DNA from: Cohnella algarum
Lineage (GTDB): Bacteria; Bacillota; Bacilli; Paenibacillales; Paenibacillaceae
NCBI RefSeq assembly: GCF_016937515.1
Contig: NZ_JAFHKM010000002.1
Span: 2,909,001 to 2,973,000 of the forward strand
DNA length: 64,000 bases
Reading direction: 5' to 3'
The position numbers and the translations under genes were made by a program. The notes beneath the pieces were generated by a model. That model worked only from the letters and a program-made list of their open reading frames with translations, had not been told where the DNA came from and ran no database searches. Shown piece by piece: positions 43,268-53,800 of this stretch. Numbering within the stretch: position 1 is the stretch's first letter; each line of letters begins with the position of its first letter.

Positions 43268-46200
43268 ATGAACAAATTGCATAAACGATTCTTGAGCATG
43301 CTGCTGGCATGCTTATTTTTGTTTTTCTCCATTCCAACCTCTGTTTTCGCGGGACCTCCCGATGTCAGAACTGAAAATGGCACCATCAAATTTAAGATCA
43401 CCAGTACGGCTGCAACATCGTCCATTAAATACAGAACCGTGGGTTGGACGGTGCGCCGTGACCAATTATGTACGAATTCGACGCCCAAGCAGTGCGGCGA
43501 TCCGAGAAGCGGCCAACACGCTTCTTTTTTGGACCAGCAAGTACGGCAAGTCGGCCAAGAACCGAATCCGCCCATCCCCGGCCAGCCTGTCACGACCTAT
43601 TACGAAGTCAGCGAGGCGCTCGTCACGGAAGGCATGTGGAAAGCGGGCATGGGCGACATCAAAGACAACGACGACTTATATTTGCATGCCATCATGGTGT
43701 CTATCGACGGAAACGGCAACGTGCGCAAAGGGCCATTTTATACGTTAGATGAGATCAAAAGGGCTGAACCTTGGGCGCATCCGGACGACTTGGACGATTA
43801 TTTCGGCATTCATGTACCCTATCGAAGCGCGGAATTTCCCGTTGATGTCATTGCGAAAACCGTGAACGGAAAAGTCATAGAGCAACCGCAAGTTACGTTT
43901 CTAAAGGGCAAGTACAAAGTTGGGGAAACGATCGATCATGAATTTCCCGAAACGATCGAGGACAACGGAAAAACGTATAAAATCGTTCGCTCCTATTTAT
44001 CGCCCAAGCAGGACCCGGCGCAGAAAGACTGGTTGCAGGAAAATCCCGAAACGAATCCGAAAGTGCGAACGAGAAGCTTTACGGTACATCTGGGCGGAAC
44101 GGACGCGGTTGCCGAATACGCAGAGAACAATCCGGTGAAGGCCATCTATCAAAAAGAAGACGGCACCAAACTCAAAGAAGTGGACAAAGGCGTTTTCGCA
44201 ACCGGCGAGGAAGCGAACCATACGTTTGAAGGACAAATCACTTTCGGCGGTCAGACGTATGAAATCATCCGCTCTTACATTACGAACAATAACAAACCCG
44301 ACGAGAAGTTGTTCGTTCTGGAAAAAGGCGACCCGAAGCTCAAAGAGCGCTCCATTCTGGTGGGATCGGGCGGCTCCAACTTTATCGGCATTTACAAAAT
44401 TCCCTCCTCGGTAACGGTCGCTTCCCGGATTGAAGCGCCGGAAACGGTCGACCAAAACGTGACCGAAGTGGACGGGGATTTTGTTTTTGAAGTCAAGTCG
44501 CTAAAGAATTTGAAGTCATACGAAATTACGGATATTCGAAATGCCAGGCTCGTTCAAACGGGCGACAAAACCGGAAACCTCTCCGGCACGTCAACGAGTA
44601 AAACGATTCCGATCAAAATCCCGTTCACGTCCGGAGACAAAGTGAGCGTGCAAATCACCGTCGTCGTGAAGGATGTGGACGGCAATACGGGGGATTCGAC
44701 ATCGGACCATTCGGTGCGTAAAGGCGACGGGGGCGGAGAACCTCAACCGGGCGATTCCCAGCAGGCCGAAGCGATGGAGCCGAACGTTTCTGCCGTCATT
44801 CAGGCGGATGCGCGCGGCTCAGAAATATTTGATGTATTGCAAGGCATTCCGACTTCGGAAAGTCTGTATGTGAACGCCTCGGCCAAATCGTACCTGTATC
44901 GCAACACGTTCACGGAAACGACCGGTACGAAGCAATACCCGATTTCCGTTAGCCGGACGTATACGTTGCGATGGACGGAATACGTACCCGGCCCGCCCGA
45001 TGCGAACGGGAATTCGACGACCATTCCGGTCCCGCGTTCCGACACACAGACGGTCACCAAAAACTATTCCATTGAACGAAAGTACAGCTACTGGACGATT
45101 CAAAATCTCGAAGTGTACGGTATTCAGAAGGCGACGGTGTCCAATTATGCGCTTCCTTCGGGAACGGTCACGATTATGCCGAACGGCTACACAGCCCCAA
45201 CCGTTTCCGCCGCGCATGATCCGTCACTTAGTGCGCATATCATCGATCCGGTCTATACGAATGTGACGCTTCCCGGACAAACGATTTCCGGCGGTTCCAG
45301 CCGGCCTTCCGTACCGAACGAGGACTGGAAGACAACTGCAGAAAGCGCCATCGGCAAGATCAAGGTGAAAAACGACTCGTTCGTTTTTAACGGAAATACA
45401 ATCATGGACAACCGGACCGTTGAGGAAAAAGCGCCGACGCCGGGGGCGATACCGTCCCCGCCGATGATTTGGCAAGATGTGCTGTACGGCAAAGGTTACC
45501 TCATTGACGCTTCCAAAACGAACAAAGTCAATCAGCCGAGTACCGGCACCATATCGTATTCCCTGATTAAAGGCATCGGTGGCGGAGCAAACAAAACGTT
45601 TTCCATTGTCGGTATCAACCCGGTAACCGTGCATACGCCGGTGGTGAACTACGCCTCGGTGTCGGACGATCAGGCCCACAACCAGAAAACGCAGCCGACT
45701 GCCGGGCGGTCGGCGCTCATTCTGGACCGGCCCTTCACCGTGACGATTCCGACAAGCGGCCCGCACAAGGATATCAAGGGTTACGGCAACCGGGATTATG
45801 CCAAGTATGTGAGGGACAAGCAGGTACGCTTTCCGTTCGATGTGTACAAAGCGGATCGCACAACGCTCGTCCCCAAGGAAACGTGGGTATCCATCCCGGT
45901 CGGCCAGATGCAGACAACCTTCTATTTACCCGTTTGGGTGGACGAGGGCCATTATGACGTGTTATTCCGAACGTTTGCCGAGAATAGTCCGGCCTCCTTT
46001 ACGTCCCAGATGAATGCCAATCTGGACTTGTCCAACCATGTGGCTACGCAGGTGGTTCCAGTGGAAGTGATCGGACGTCTCTATGATTTCCGCATCACCG
46101 ACATTGCCGATTTTGCCTGGGAATCGGTGTTCCGCACCCAAAAGGGCAGCGCGACGCCGACAGGAAACGCCTACTGGGTCGGCACGAAAGGCATTGACGG

Positions 46201-47086
46201 CGCACCGCGCGGCAATACCCCTCCTTACGTGCTGCCGGTACGGCAAGGCAGTCACCCGGAGAGCGGCAAGAAAAATGTTGCGGTCAAAACGGGTTACCAT
46301 GTCAAATTCGAAGTCATGACGAAAGGCAACATGTTCGGCTCGGGCGACGGCATCCTCATTACACCGACGTTTTATTTTGTGGACAGCAAGGGGAAGAACA
46401 GGCAGGAAGTCGATCTCTACTATCATTCAGGCAGTCAGCGGTTTATTCGTATTGGCTCCAGCGACGATGTGGAGAAACGGTATGTGACGCTCGACGCTCG
46501 CCTGCGCAATGTGCCGAAGCAGGAGTTGACCGGCACCGCCGCAACGCTTTGGTCGCTGAACGGTTCGCCCGGAGCGAGGCAGACGTTTATCGATCAATAT
46601 GTAAAGGATGCGCAGAAGCCGACCTATGTGGGCGGCTACGATATCATGCTGCTGCCGCCTCAGCTTCGGACGTTTGTCGGAAGCACGCAGGTGCCCTCCG
46701 GCATCGATGCGGCCCGCGCCAACGCTTCGGTGCAAAAGTGGTTTGGCGATTACAGCGTGCCCGCCGCGCCGTATGTGGTGCCCAAAGGTTTCAATCTGGC
46801 GGAATACGGTCGCACGCACCGGCTGGATGACAATGCGCCTATCTTCCTGAAGGATGGGTATATCATCGTCAATTTTAATCTGGAAACGATCCGTAACAAG
46901 GACTTGAACCATCCTCATTTGCAGTATATATACGGGCCGCTGAACAACCAATGGCAGATGGAAGGATTTCAGCGCAGCTTCACCGATCCATATGGCGTGA
47001 CATTTCAGTTAAAAGACGGCGACATTGTGTTTTACCATGCGAATTTATCCTCCTATGACGATTATGGTACAGGGGGAACCCATTAG
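43268..47086 (+). CDS. Large secreted surface protein (DUF5704-like) of the ICE
   Basis: 1272 residues. Signal peptide 1-28 (LLACLFLFFSIPTSVFA). Two MucBP-like repeats at about 195-275 and 290-375 (each with KAIYQKEDGT or DVIAKTVNGK, a GxxxNHTFE or GETIDHEF turn and YEIIRSY or YKIVRSY). A long beta-rich region follows to the end with no transmembrane segment, LPXTG motif or other sorting signal, so it may be released or held by a partner. Similarity to DUF5704 is from memory. GGAG lies before the ATG. Role probably in cell-cell contact during conjugation; adhesin is the simplest guess. Confidence 0.75.
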   Translation: MNKLHKRFLSMLLACLFLFFSIPTSVFAGPPDVRTENGTIKFKITSTAATSSIKYRTVGWTVRRDQLCTNSTPKQCGDPRSGQHASFLDQQVRQVGQEPNPPIPGQPVTTYYEVSEALVTEGMWKAGMGDIKDNDDLYLHAIMVSIDGNGNVRKGPFYTLDEIKRAEPWAHPDDLDDYFGIHVPYRSAEFPVDVIAKTVNGKVIEQPQVTFLKGKYKVGETIDHEFPETIEDNGKTYKIVRSYLSPKQDPAQKDWLQENPETNPKVRTRSFTVHLGGTDAVAEYAENNPVKAIYQKEDGTKLKEVDKGVFATGEEANHTFEGQITFGGQTYEIIRSYITNNNKPDEKLFVLEKGDPKLKERSILVGSGGSNFIGIYKIPSSVTVASRIEAPETVDQNVTEVDGDFVFEVKSLKNLKSYEITDIRNARLVQTGDKTGNLSGTSTSKTIPIKIPFTSGDKVSVQITVVVKDVDGNTGDSTSDHSVRKGDGGGEPQPGDSQQAEAMEPNVSAVIQADARGSEIFDVLQGIPTSESLYVNASAKSYLYRNTFTETTGTKQYPISVSRTYTLRWTEYVPGPPDANGNSTTIPVPRSDTQTVTKNYSIERKYSYWTIQNLEVYGIQKATVSNYALPSGTVTIMPNGYTAPTVSAAHDPSLSAHIIDPVYTNVTLPGQTISGGSSRPSVPNEDWKTTAESAIGKIKVKNDSFVFNGNTIMDNRTVEEKAPTPGAIPSPPMIWQDVLYGKGYLIDASKTNKVNQPSTGTISYSLIKGIGGGANKTFSIVGINPVTVHTPVVNYASVSDDQAHNQKTQPTAGRSALILDRPFTVTIPTSGPHKDIKGYGNRDYAKYVRDKQVRFPFDVYKADRTTLVPKETWVSIPVGQMQTTFYLPVWVDEGHYDVLFRTFAENSPASFTSQMNANLDLSNHVATQVVPVEVIGRLYDFRITDIADFAWESVFRTQKGSATPTGNAYWVGTKGIDGAPRGNTPPYVLPVRQGSHPESGKKNVAVKTGYHVKFEVMTKGNMFGSGDGILITPTFYFVDSKGKNRQEVDLYYHSGSQRFIRIGSSDDVEKRYVTLDARLRNVPKQELTGTAATLWSLNGSPGARQTFIDQYVKDAQKPTYVGGYDIMLLPPQLRTFVGSTQVPSGIDAARANASVQKWFGDYSVPAAPYVVPKGFNLAEYGRTHRLDDNAPIFLKDGYIIVNFNLETIRNKDLNHPHLQYIYGPLNNQWQMEGFQRSFTDPYGVTFQLKDGDIVFYHANLSSYDDYGTGGTH

Positions 47087-47116
47087 TGTACTTCTACCAG
47101 CCGGGAGGAAGAGAAC

Positions 47117-47593
47117 ATGCTGGAAAGATTGCAAATGGCCGTGTCGGAGGATGCGGCCTATTTCTATTCCGCTTCAACGGACAAGGATACAGCACGTGGA
47201 TGCATCGGTCATCTGCGCGGCTATTTCGGCAGCAGCGGCGAGACGTTCTGGTCAACCTGGTTCGAACACTCGCCTTCGCTAAAAACCCCTACATTCCGAG
47301 CGGAACTGGATGAGGTTGTGCAGACATTGACAGAGCAGGGACTGCTCCAAAGCCGCAACCAGATGCACCGTTTTTGCCTGTCGCATCCGGAGGCACGTTT
47401 ATCGGGGGCTTGGCATTCCGGGGTATACGGTTTTTGTTTTCAAACAGAGCAACATCGGTACTACCTTCGTTGTTTCCCGCACGCTGGAGACTACAATTTC
47501 TATCTGTATTGCTACGTCCAGCCGGATCGTTTGACTGAACGGTTGTCGCGCACCCCCCTTTCGAAGGAAACACCGGAGAAGTCGGAACGTTAG
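47117..47593 (+). CDS. Conserved Tn1549-type ICE protein, function unknown
   Basis: 158 residues, soluble. Conserved-looking features: ERLQMAVSEDAAYFYSAS, CIGHLRGYFGSSGETFWSTWF, a helix with AELDEVVQTLTEQGLLQSR, and YYLRCFPHAGDYNFYLYCY. I recall near-identical layouts beside the methyltransferase/helicase gene of Clostridiales Tn1549-like elements, but no function is known. GGGAGGAAGAG precedes the ATG. Located 30 bases after the surface protein and 21 bases before a small winged-helix gene. Confidence 0.72.
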   Translation: MLERLQMAVSEDAAYFYSASTDKDTARGCIGHLRGYFGSSGETFWSTWFEHSPSLKTPTFRAELDEVVQTLTEQGLLQSRNQMHRFCLSHPEARLSGAWHSGVYGFCFQTEQHRYYLRCFPHAGDYNFYLYCYVQPDRLTERLSRTPLSKETPEKSER

Positions 47594-47614
47594 CGTCTAC
47601 TGAGGAGGGAGCCT

Positions 47615-47881
47615 ATGAGTGATCTAATCCGTTATAAACTGCTGGCCAAAGCGAAAGTTTCTCCTGCCGCAAAGCTATTGTATAGCTATCTGATGGACTA
47701 TGCAGGCGGACGGCAAGGTTCCGTCTTTTTGTCCAACAAGAAGCTGGCCTTGGAGGTGGGAGTTTCTCCATCCACAGTCCGCCGAAATCTGCATCTGTTG
47801 CAGCACATCGGATTCCTTCGGATTTCGGCCCGTTATTCCGAGGAAGGCATTCGCCTGACCAATCATATTACGCTTCTGTAA
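47615..47881 (+). CDS. Small winged-helix DNA-binding protein
   Basis: 88 residues. A single winged-helix: KLLAKAKVSPAAKLLYSYLMDYA, then the recognition segment NKKLALEVGVSPSTVRRNLHLLQHIGFLRI and a short wing ending in IRLTNHITLL. This is the layout of the replication-initiator/primase-associated HTH found in many plasmids and ICEs. GGAGGGAG precedes the ATG. It is followed 13 bases later by the 2423-residue gene and may regulate it. That role is inference. Confidence 0.8.
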   Translation: MSDLIRYKLLAKAKVSPAAKLLYSYLMDYAGGRQGSVFLSNKKLALEVGVSPSTVRRNLHLLQHIGFLRISARYSEEGIRLTNHITLL

Positions 47882-47894
47882 GGGAGGTGCTCTC

Positions 47895-50800
47895 ATGACT
47901 GCCAAGTTGCAGCGCATCGTTGAGCTAGCTGCCAGCACGGCTCGCACGGTGACGAACCAGCCTGAGCGCTGGGCGGATTTTTTGCGGACGGCAGCCTGGA
48001 ACTATAAATATCCGTTTCAGGATCAATTGTTGATCTACGCCCAACGTCCTGATGCGACGGCTTGTGCGCCGATTGAGGTATGGAACAAACGGCTGGATCG
48101 TTGGGTGAAACGCGGTGCCAAAGGGATCGCCCTGATCGAAGATCGAGGAAACCACTTGGGCCTGCGTCATGTGTTTGATGTATCGGATACCCGGAGCAGA
48201 CGCCAACCAGAGTTATCGCTATGGCGCTTGCAGGATAGCGATACGGCTCATGTTATCGAAACGCTGGAAAATGCATTCGGCGCGTCGGATGAGACGGAAT
48301 CGCATGCGGATCTGCCCGTTGTTCTCCTTGCCGCCGCGCGGAATGCGGTGGATGATAACAGCGCCGATTATATGGCCCAGTTGATCAAAGAGCGGGAGCA
48401 CAGTTTGCTGGAGGACCTGGACATTTCGCATGTAGAGCTGTTGTTCAAGCAAGCTGCCGAAAAGGCCGTCGCTTACATGGCGATGACCCGTTGCGGACTC
48501 GATCCCGCACAATATGTCAGTATCGAGGATTTGTCCGGCATCGGATATTTCAACACGCTTCCTGCATTGTCCCATTTGGGCGCAGCAATCAGCGATGTGT
48601 CCGAGATGATGCTGCGGGAAGTGGAATCGACCGTCCGGGCGCTGCGCCGGGATGCACAGCGAATGAATGTAGAGCGTTCGTCTCGCACCCTTGCAAGACC
48701 CGATTCCTTGCCGCACAATGAAGCTACTCGACAAGAAAGGAAGGATGAACATGGAACTGACCTATACGCCGCAAGGGGATTATCTATTGCCCAATCTGAC
48801 GCTGAGCGAAGCGGAGACGACGATCGGGAAGTACGGGATGATGCGCAAGACGTTTCTGAAAACCGAGCGGAAGGGCATGTACGCCCATCTGATGTTGTCG
48901 GAGCAGTTGAACCAGCATCTGGCGGACATCGATCGGACAGCGAGGGAACAGATCGAGAGGACGATACAGGAATTGCTCACGTCTCACCCGGCTCCGGACA
49001 AGTCGAGCGATCCGCTAGCTTGGACGGGACACATGAACAACCTGAAGCTGCAGGCGGAGGAACTGATTCTCACGGAACTGATTTATCATTAAAATGGTTT
49101 GATCGGGAAACGGAGGACCGCAGTCTTCCGTTTTTTCACGACAAAGCGATTATCAACGATATGCTCCGAGCCGCGCCGCTGCGGGAAAGCAAGACGGAAA
49201 TTGCTGCGTTTTTCCATGCTCATGAAGACGAACGCGATCGCGTGTTGTACGTGCGCAGCTTGTTTCCGGCCGGCATCACCGAACTAACGCTTGATGGAGG
49301 CGTAAAAGCCGGGTTTGAACCGTATCGCAATGTTTTACATTTGTGGACAGGTGCGGCTGACGAACGAACGGCGCAAAGTTTCTACGATTGGGGTGTCATC
49401 TCCGGGCATATCAACAGCATGCTGCTGTTGAACGAATTTAACTTATCGCAAAGGGCAGAACCCTCCATCCAGCAACAGACGCTGTGGATGGAGCAAGCGG
49501 AGGACGAAAAAGCCTCCGCTTTTTTAATTCCGCAAGCGGTCATTGATGCCATTTTGCAAAACGGCAGCGGTTTTGAGAATGGCAAATATCGCATTGCGCT
49601 GCATTTCCAGCAGTCGCTGTCTGCGCAGGAGAACGCCGATTTCCTGAAACGGGAATACGGGACAGGTGGTCGTCTTCCCGCGCTGACTGGTACGGATATT
49701 CATATGAATTACGACAGCAAAGGCATTACGCTCACCCGCGGCTCCATCATGAACCCGGATACGCAGGTGGTGCTGCCATGGATGAAAGTACAAAAGCGTA
49801 TCGGCGAACTGCTGGCAGCGGGGCGTTACTTGAATCAGCGGGAAGCCGAGCGGTTGCCCGCTTTTGCAGAGGAACAGGAGGAAAAGCGTAGACAGCAGGA
49901 ATTGGCCAGGAACGATTTGCCTCAGCCGGGTACATCGTCGGGGCTTTCCGGGCCAGACGCACGAACGGAACCGGAACAAACGCCGGTGAATCGGGAACGG
50001 GCGCGCTACGGTTTTGACACTGGCAGTATGGTTTGGATTGGTGCGGACGAATATGAAATTGTGCAACTGGCGCAGCGAACGGTGGTGCTGCAGGACCGGC
50101 AGTTCCCGCTCTTCATCAAAGAGGTAAATCGCCGGGATTTTGAGCGAATGCTGCGCGAAAACCCGCTGAACGATCATCTGATTATCGGAGAGCAGGAGTC
50201 GGAATGGACTGACGAAACGGCATGGGAACTGACGGAAGATGCGGTTTTACCGGAAGAGCCGGTGACGGAGAGGCCAGAAACCGTATCGCAGCCCGACACT
50301 TTCCTTTCCCCTGATCCTGAGGCCGGCCGCACCGCGCCAACCCGTCCGTCTGTCCCGGCGGTCAACTACCGGATTACGGATGATGAACTGGGGCATGGCG
50401 GCGCAAAAACGAAGTTCAAATGGAACATGGAAGCGATTCGGCTGCTGAACAAGCTGGAGCAGGAGCAGCGGCAAGCGACAGCGGACGAGCAGGCGGTGCT
50501 CGCTCGCTATGTTGGATGGGGCGGTCTCCCGCAGGCATTTGACGAAGCGAACACGCAATGGGCAGCCGAATATGCGGAACTGAAAGATGTGCTGGAGCCG
50601 GATGAATATGCATCCGCTCGCGCGTCAACGCTGAATGCCCATTATACGTCAGTGACCGTCATCAAAGCGATGTACGAATGTCTGGAATCGATGGGGTTTC
50701 GCAGCGGCAATATTTTAGAGCCGTCCTGCGGCATCGGTAATTTCTTCGGTCTGGTGCCGGAGTCGTTCCAAGGCTCGCGGCTGTTTGGCGTGGAACTGGA

Positions 50801-53800
50801 CAGCATTACCGGCCGCATCGCCAAGCAGCTATATCCGCAGGCATCGATTGCCGTCAGTGGCTATGAACAGACGAACTTGCCGGACAGCTTCTTTGATCTC
50901 GCCATAGGGAACGTGCCGTTCGGCGGCTATGGCGTGGCGGATAAGCGTTACGACAAGCATAAGTTTTTGATCCACGATTACTTTTTCGCCAAGACGCTGG
51001 ATAAAGTGCGTCCGGGCGGCATTATCGCCTTTATTACGTCCAAAGGAACGATGGACAAACAAAACCCTGCGGTACGCAAATATATTGCGGAACGCGCCGC
51101 ATTGCTCGGAGCGGTGCGCCTGCCGAGTAATGCGTTTCTGGCCAATGCCGGAACCGAAGTAACCGCTGACATTATCTTTTTACAGAAACGGGATCGCATG
51201 GTCGCCGTCAGCGAGCAAACCGAACCATGGCTATCTTTATCCGAAACGGCAGACGGTGTGCCGGTGAACAGCTATTTCGCCGCCCATCCCGATATGGTGT
51301 TGGGCACTATGGTTTTTGACGACCGAATGTACGGTAACCGTCAGGAAACGTCTTGCAAGCCATTTCCGGATGCCAACTTGGATGAACTGCTTCGCGAAGC
51401 GTTGTCCAATATTCATGCCGAATGGGTGGAACTGGAACGGGAAGACCAGCCGGAGGAGGAAGAGCCCTCCCTCCCTGCCGATCCGTCTGTCCGCAATTTC
51501 AGCTTTGCGCTGGTTGACGGGCATATCTACTATCGGGAGAACAGCCGGATGCGCCGCGTAGACACGTCGGCTACGGCAGCAGGTCGCATCAAGGGAATGA
51601 TTCAGCTAAGGGACACCGTGCGCGAGTTGATCGAATACCAAACCGAAGACTACAGCGATGAGATGATTGGGCAGCAGCAGCGTAAGCTAAATGCGCAGTA
51701 CGATCGGTTTACGGCACAATACGGCCTAATCAACAGCCGCGCCAACAATCTTGCTTTTTCGGATGACAGTTCTTACTTTCTTCTTTGCTCGCTTGAAATC
51801 ATTGACGAGGAAGGACGGCTGGTACGCAAGGCGGATATGTTCACCAAACGCACCATCCGTCAGCGCATCCATGTAGAACAGGTGGATACCGCTTCGGAGG
51901 CGCTTGCGGTTTCCATCGGCGCAAAAGCTCGTGTCGATCTGCCTTATATGGCGGAGCTAACCGGCATGACGGAAGATCAGCTGATTAAGGAGCTGCGCGG
52001 CGTCATCTTTCCTAATCCTAAACACCTGAACGAGGAAGGAAAGCCGATCTATGAAACCGCGGATGCGTACCTGTCCGGCAATGTGCGTGAGAAGCTGCGC
52101 GTGGCCAGACAGTTTGCCGCATACGATGCCGAACGTTACGGCGAAAACGTCAAAGCGCTTGAAGCGGTACAGCCGAAAGACCTGGACGCTTCCGAAATCG
52201 ACGTTCGCCTGGGCGCAACTTGGCTGCCGCCAGAGGACATTCGGCAATTTCTGTTTGAACTGGTGGACACGCCGCCGATGTACCAGACCTACATCAACGT
52301 CATGTATTCCGAATATACGGCGGCCTGGAACGTCAAAGGCAAAAGCGATGACCGCAGCAACAATATTAAGGCGAACGTCACGTACGGCACAAACCGCGTT
52401 AATGCGTACAAAATTTTGGAAGATACGCTTAATCTGCGGGACGTGCGTGTATTTGATACTGTGTATGAGGACGGCGTGGAAAAGCGTGTGCTGAACAAGC
52501 AGGAGACTGCCATCGCCCAGCAAAAGCAAGAGATGATAAAAGAAGCGTTTCGCGATTGGATATGGCGAGATCCGCAGCGGCGCGAACGGTTGACAAGGCT
52601 GTACAATGACCGGTTTAACGCCATCCGTCCCCGCGAATACGACGGCAGTCATATTCGATTCACCGGGATGAACCCGGAAATCCGGCTTCGCCGGCATCAA
52701 GTCAATGCGGTTGCCCGTGCATTGTACGGCGGCAACTCCCTCTTCGCCCACTGCGTCGGCGCGGGCAAAACATTCGCCATGACCGCCGCAGCGATGGAGA
52801 GCAAGCATCTAGGGTTGTGCAACAAAAGCATGCTGGTCGTTCCGAACCATCTGACTGAACAGTGGGCGGCGGAGTTTTTGCAGCTTTATCCGTCCGCGAA
52901 TATTTTAGTGGCGACCAAAAAGGACTTTGAAACGAAAAACCGCAAAACGTTTTGCGCGCGGATCGCCACCGGTGATTATGACGCGATCATTATCGGCCAT
53001 TCGCAGTTCGAAAAAATACCGATTTCTATGGAACGTCAGCGGCAGCAGCTGTATGAGCAGATTTCGGAAATTACAAGCGGCATCCGGGAACTCAAGGAAG
53101 CCAGAGGCGAGCGCTATGCGATCAAGCAGCTTGAAAAAACGAAAAAGACGCTGCAAACCAAGCTGGAGAAGCTGAACGACACCAGCCGCAAGGATGATGT
53201 CGTGACCTTCGAGGAACTGGGCGTAGACCGTCTATTCGTGGACGAAGCCGACTCGTACAAAAACCTGTTTCTTTATACGAAAATGCGCAATGTGGCCGGA
53301 CTGTCGCAAACCGAAGCACAAAAGTCGTCGGACATGTTTGCCAAATGCCGCTATCTGGACGAACTGACCGGAGGCCGGGGCATCATCTTTGCGACGGGGA
53401 CGCCGATCTCCAACTCCATCACTGAGATGTATACGATGCAACGCTATTTGCAATACGAGCGGCTCAAGCGGCAGGGATTGCAGCATTTTGACGCTTGGGC
53501 TTCGACATTTGGCGAAACCGTCACCGCGATCGAGCTTGCGCCGGAAGGAACGGGCTATCGGGCGAAAACCCGGTTTGCCCGTTTTTACAATTTGCCGGAA
53601 CTGATGAATATGTTCAAAGAAGTGGCCGATATCCAGACGGCTGACATGCTCCAGCTTCCTGTGCCGAAAGCCCACTTCCATAATGTGGCCGTGCCGCCGA
53701 GCGACTTTCAGCGCGACATGGTTGCGGATCTTGCCCGCCGCGCCGAACGGGTGCGGGCGAAGGAAGTGGAGCCGCATGAGGACAATATGCTGACGATCAC

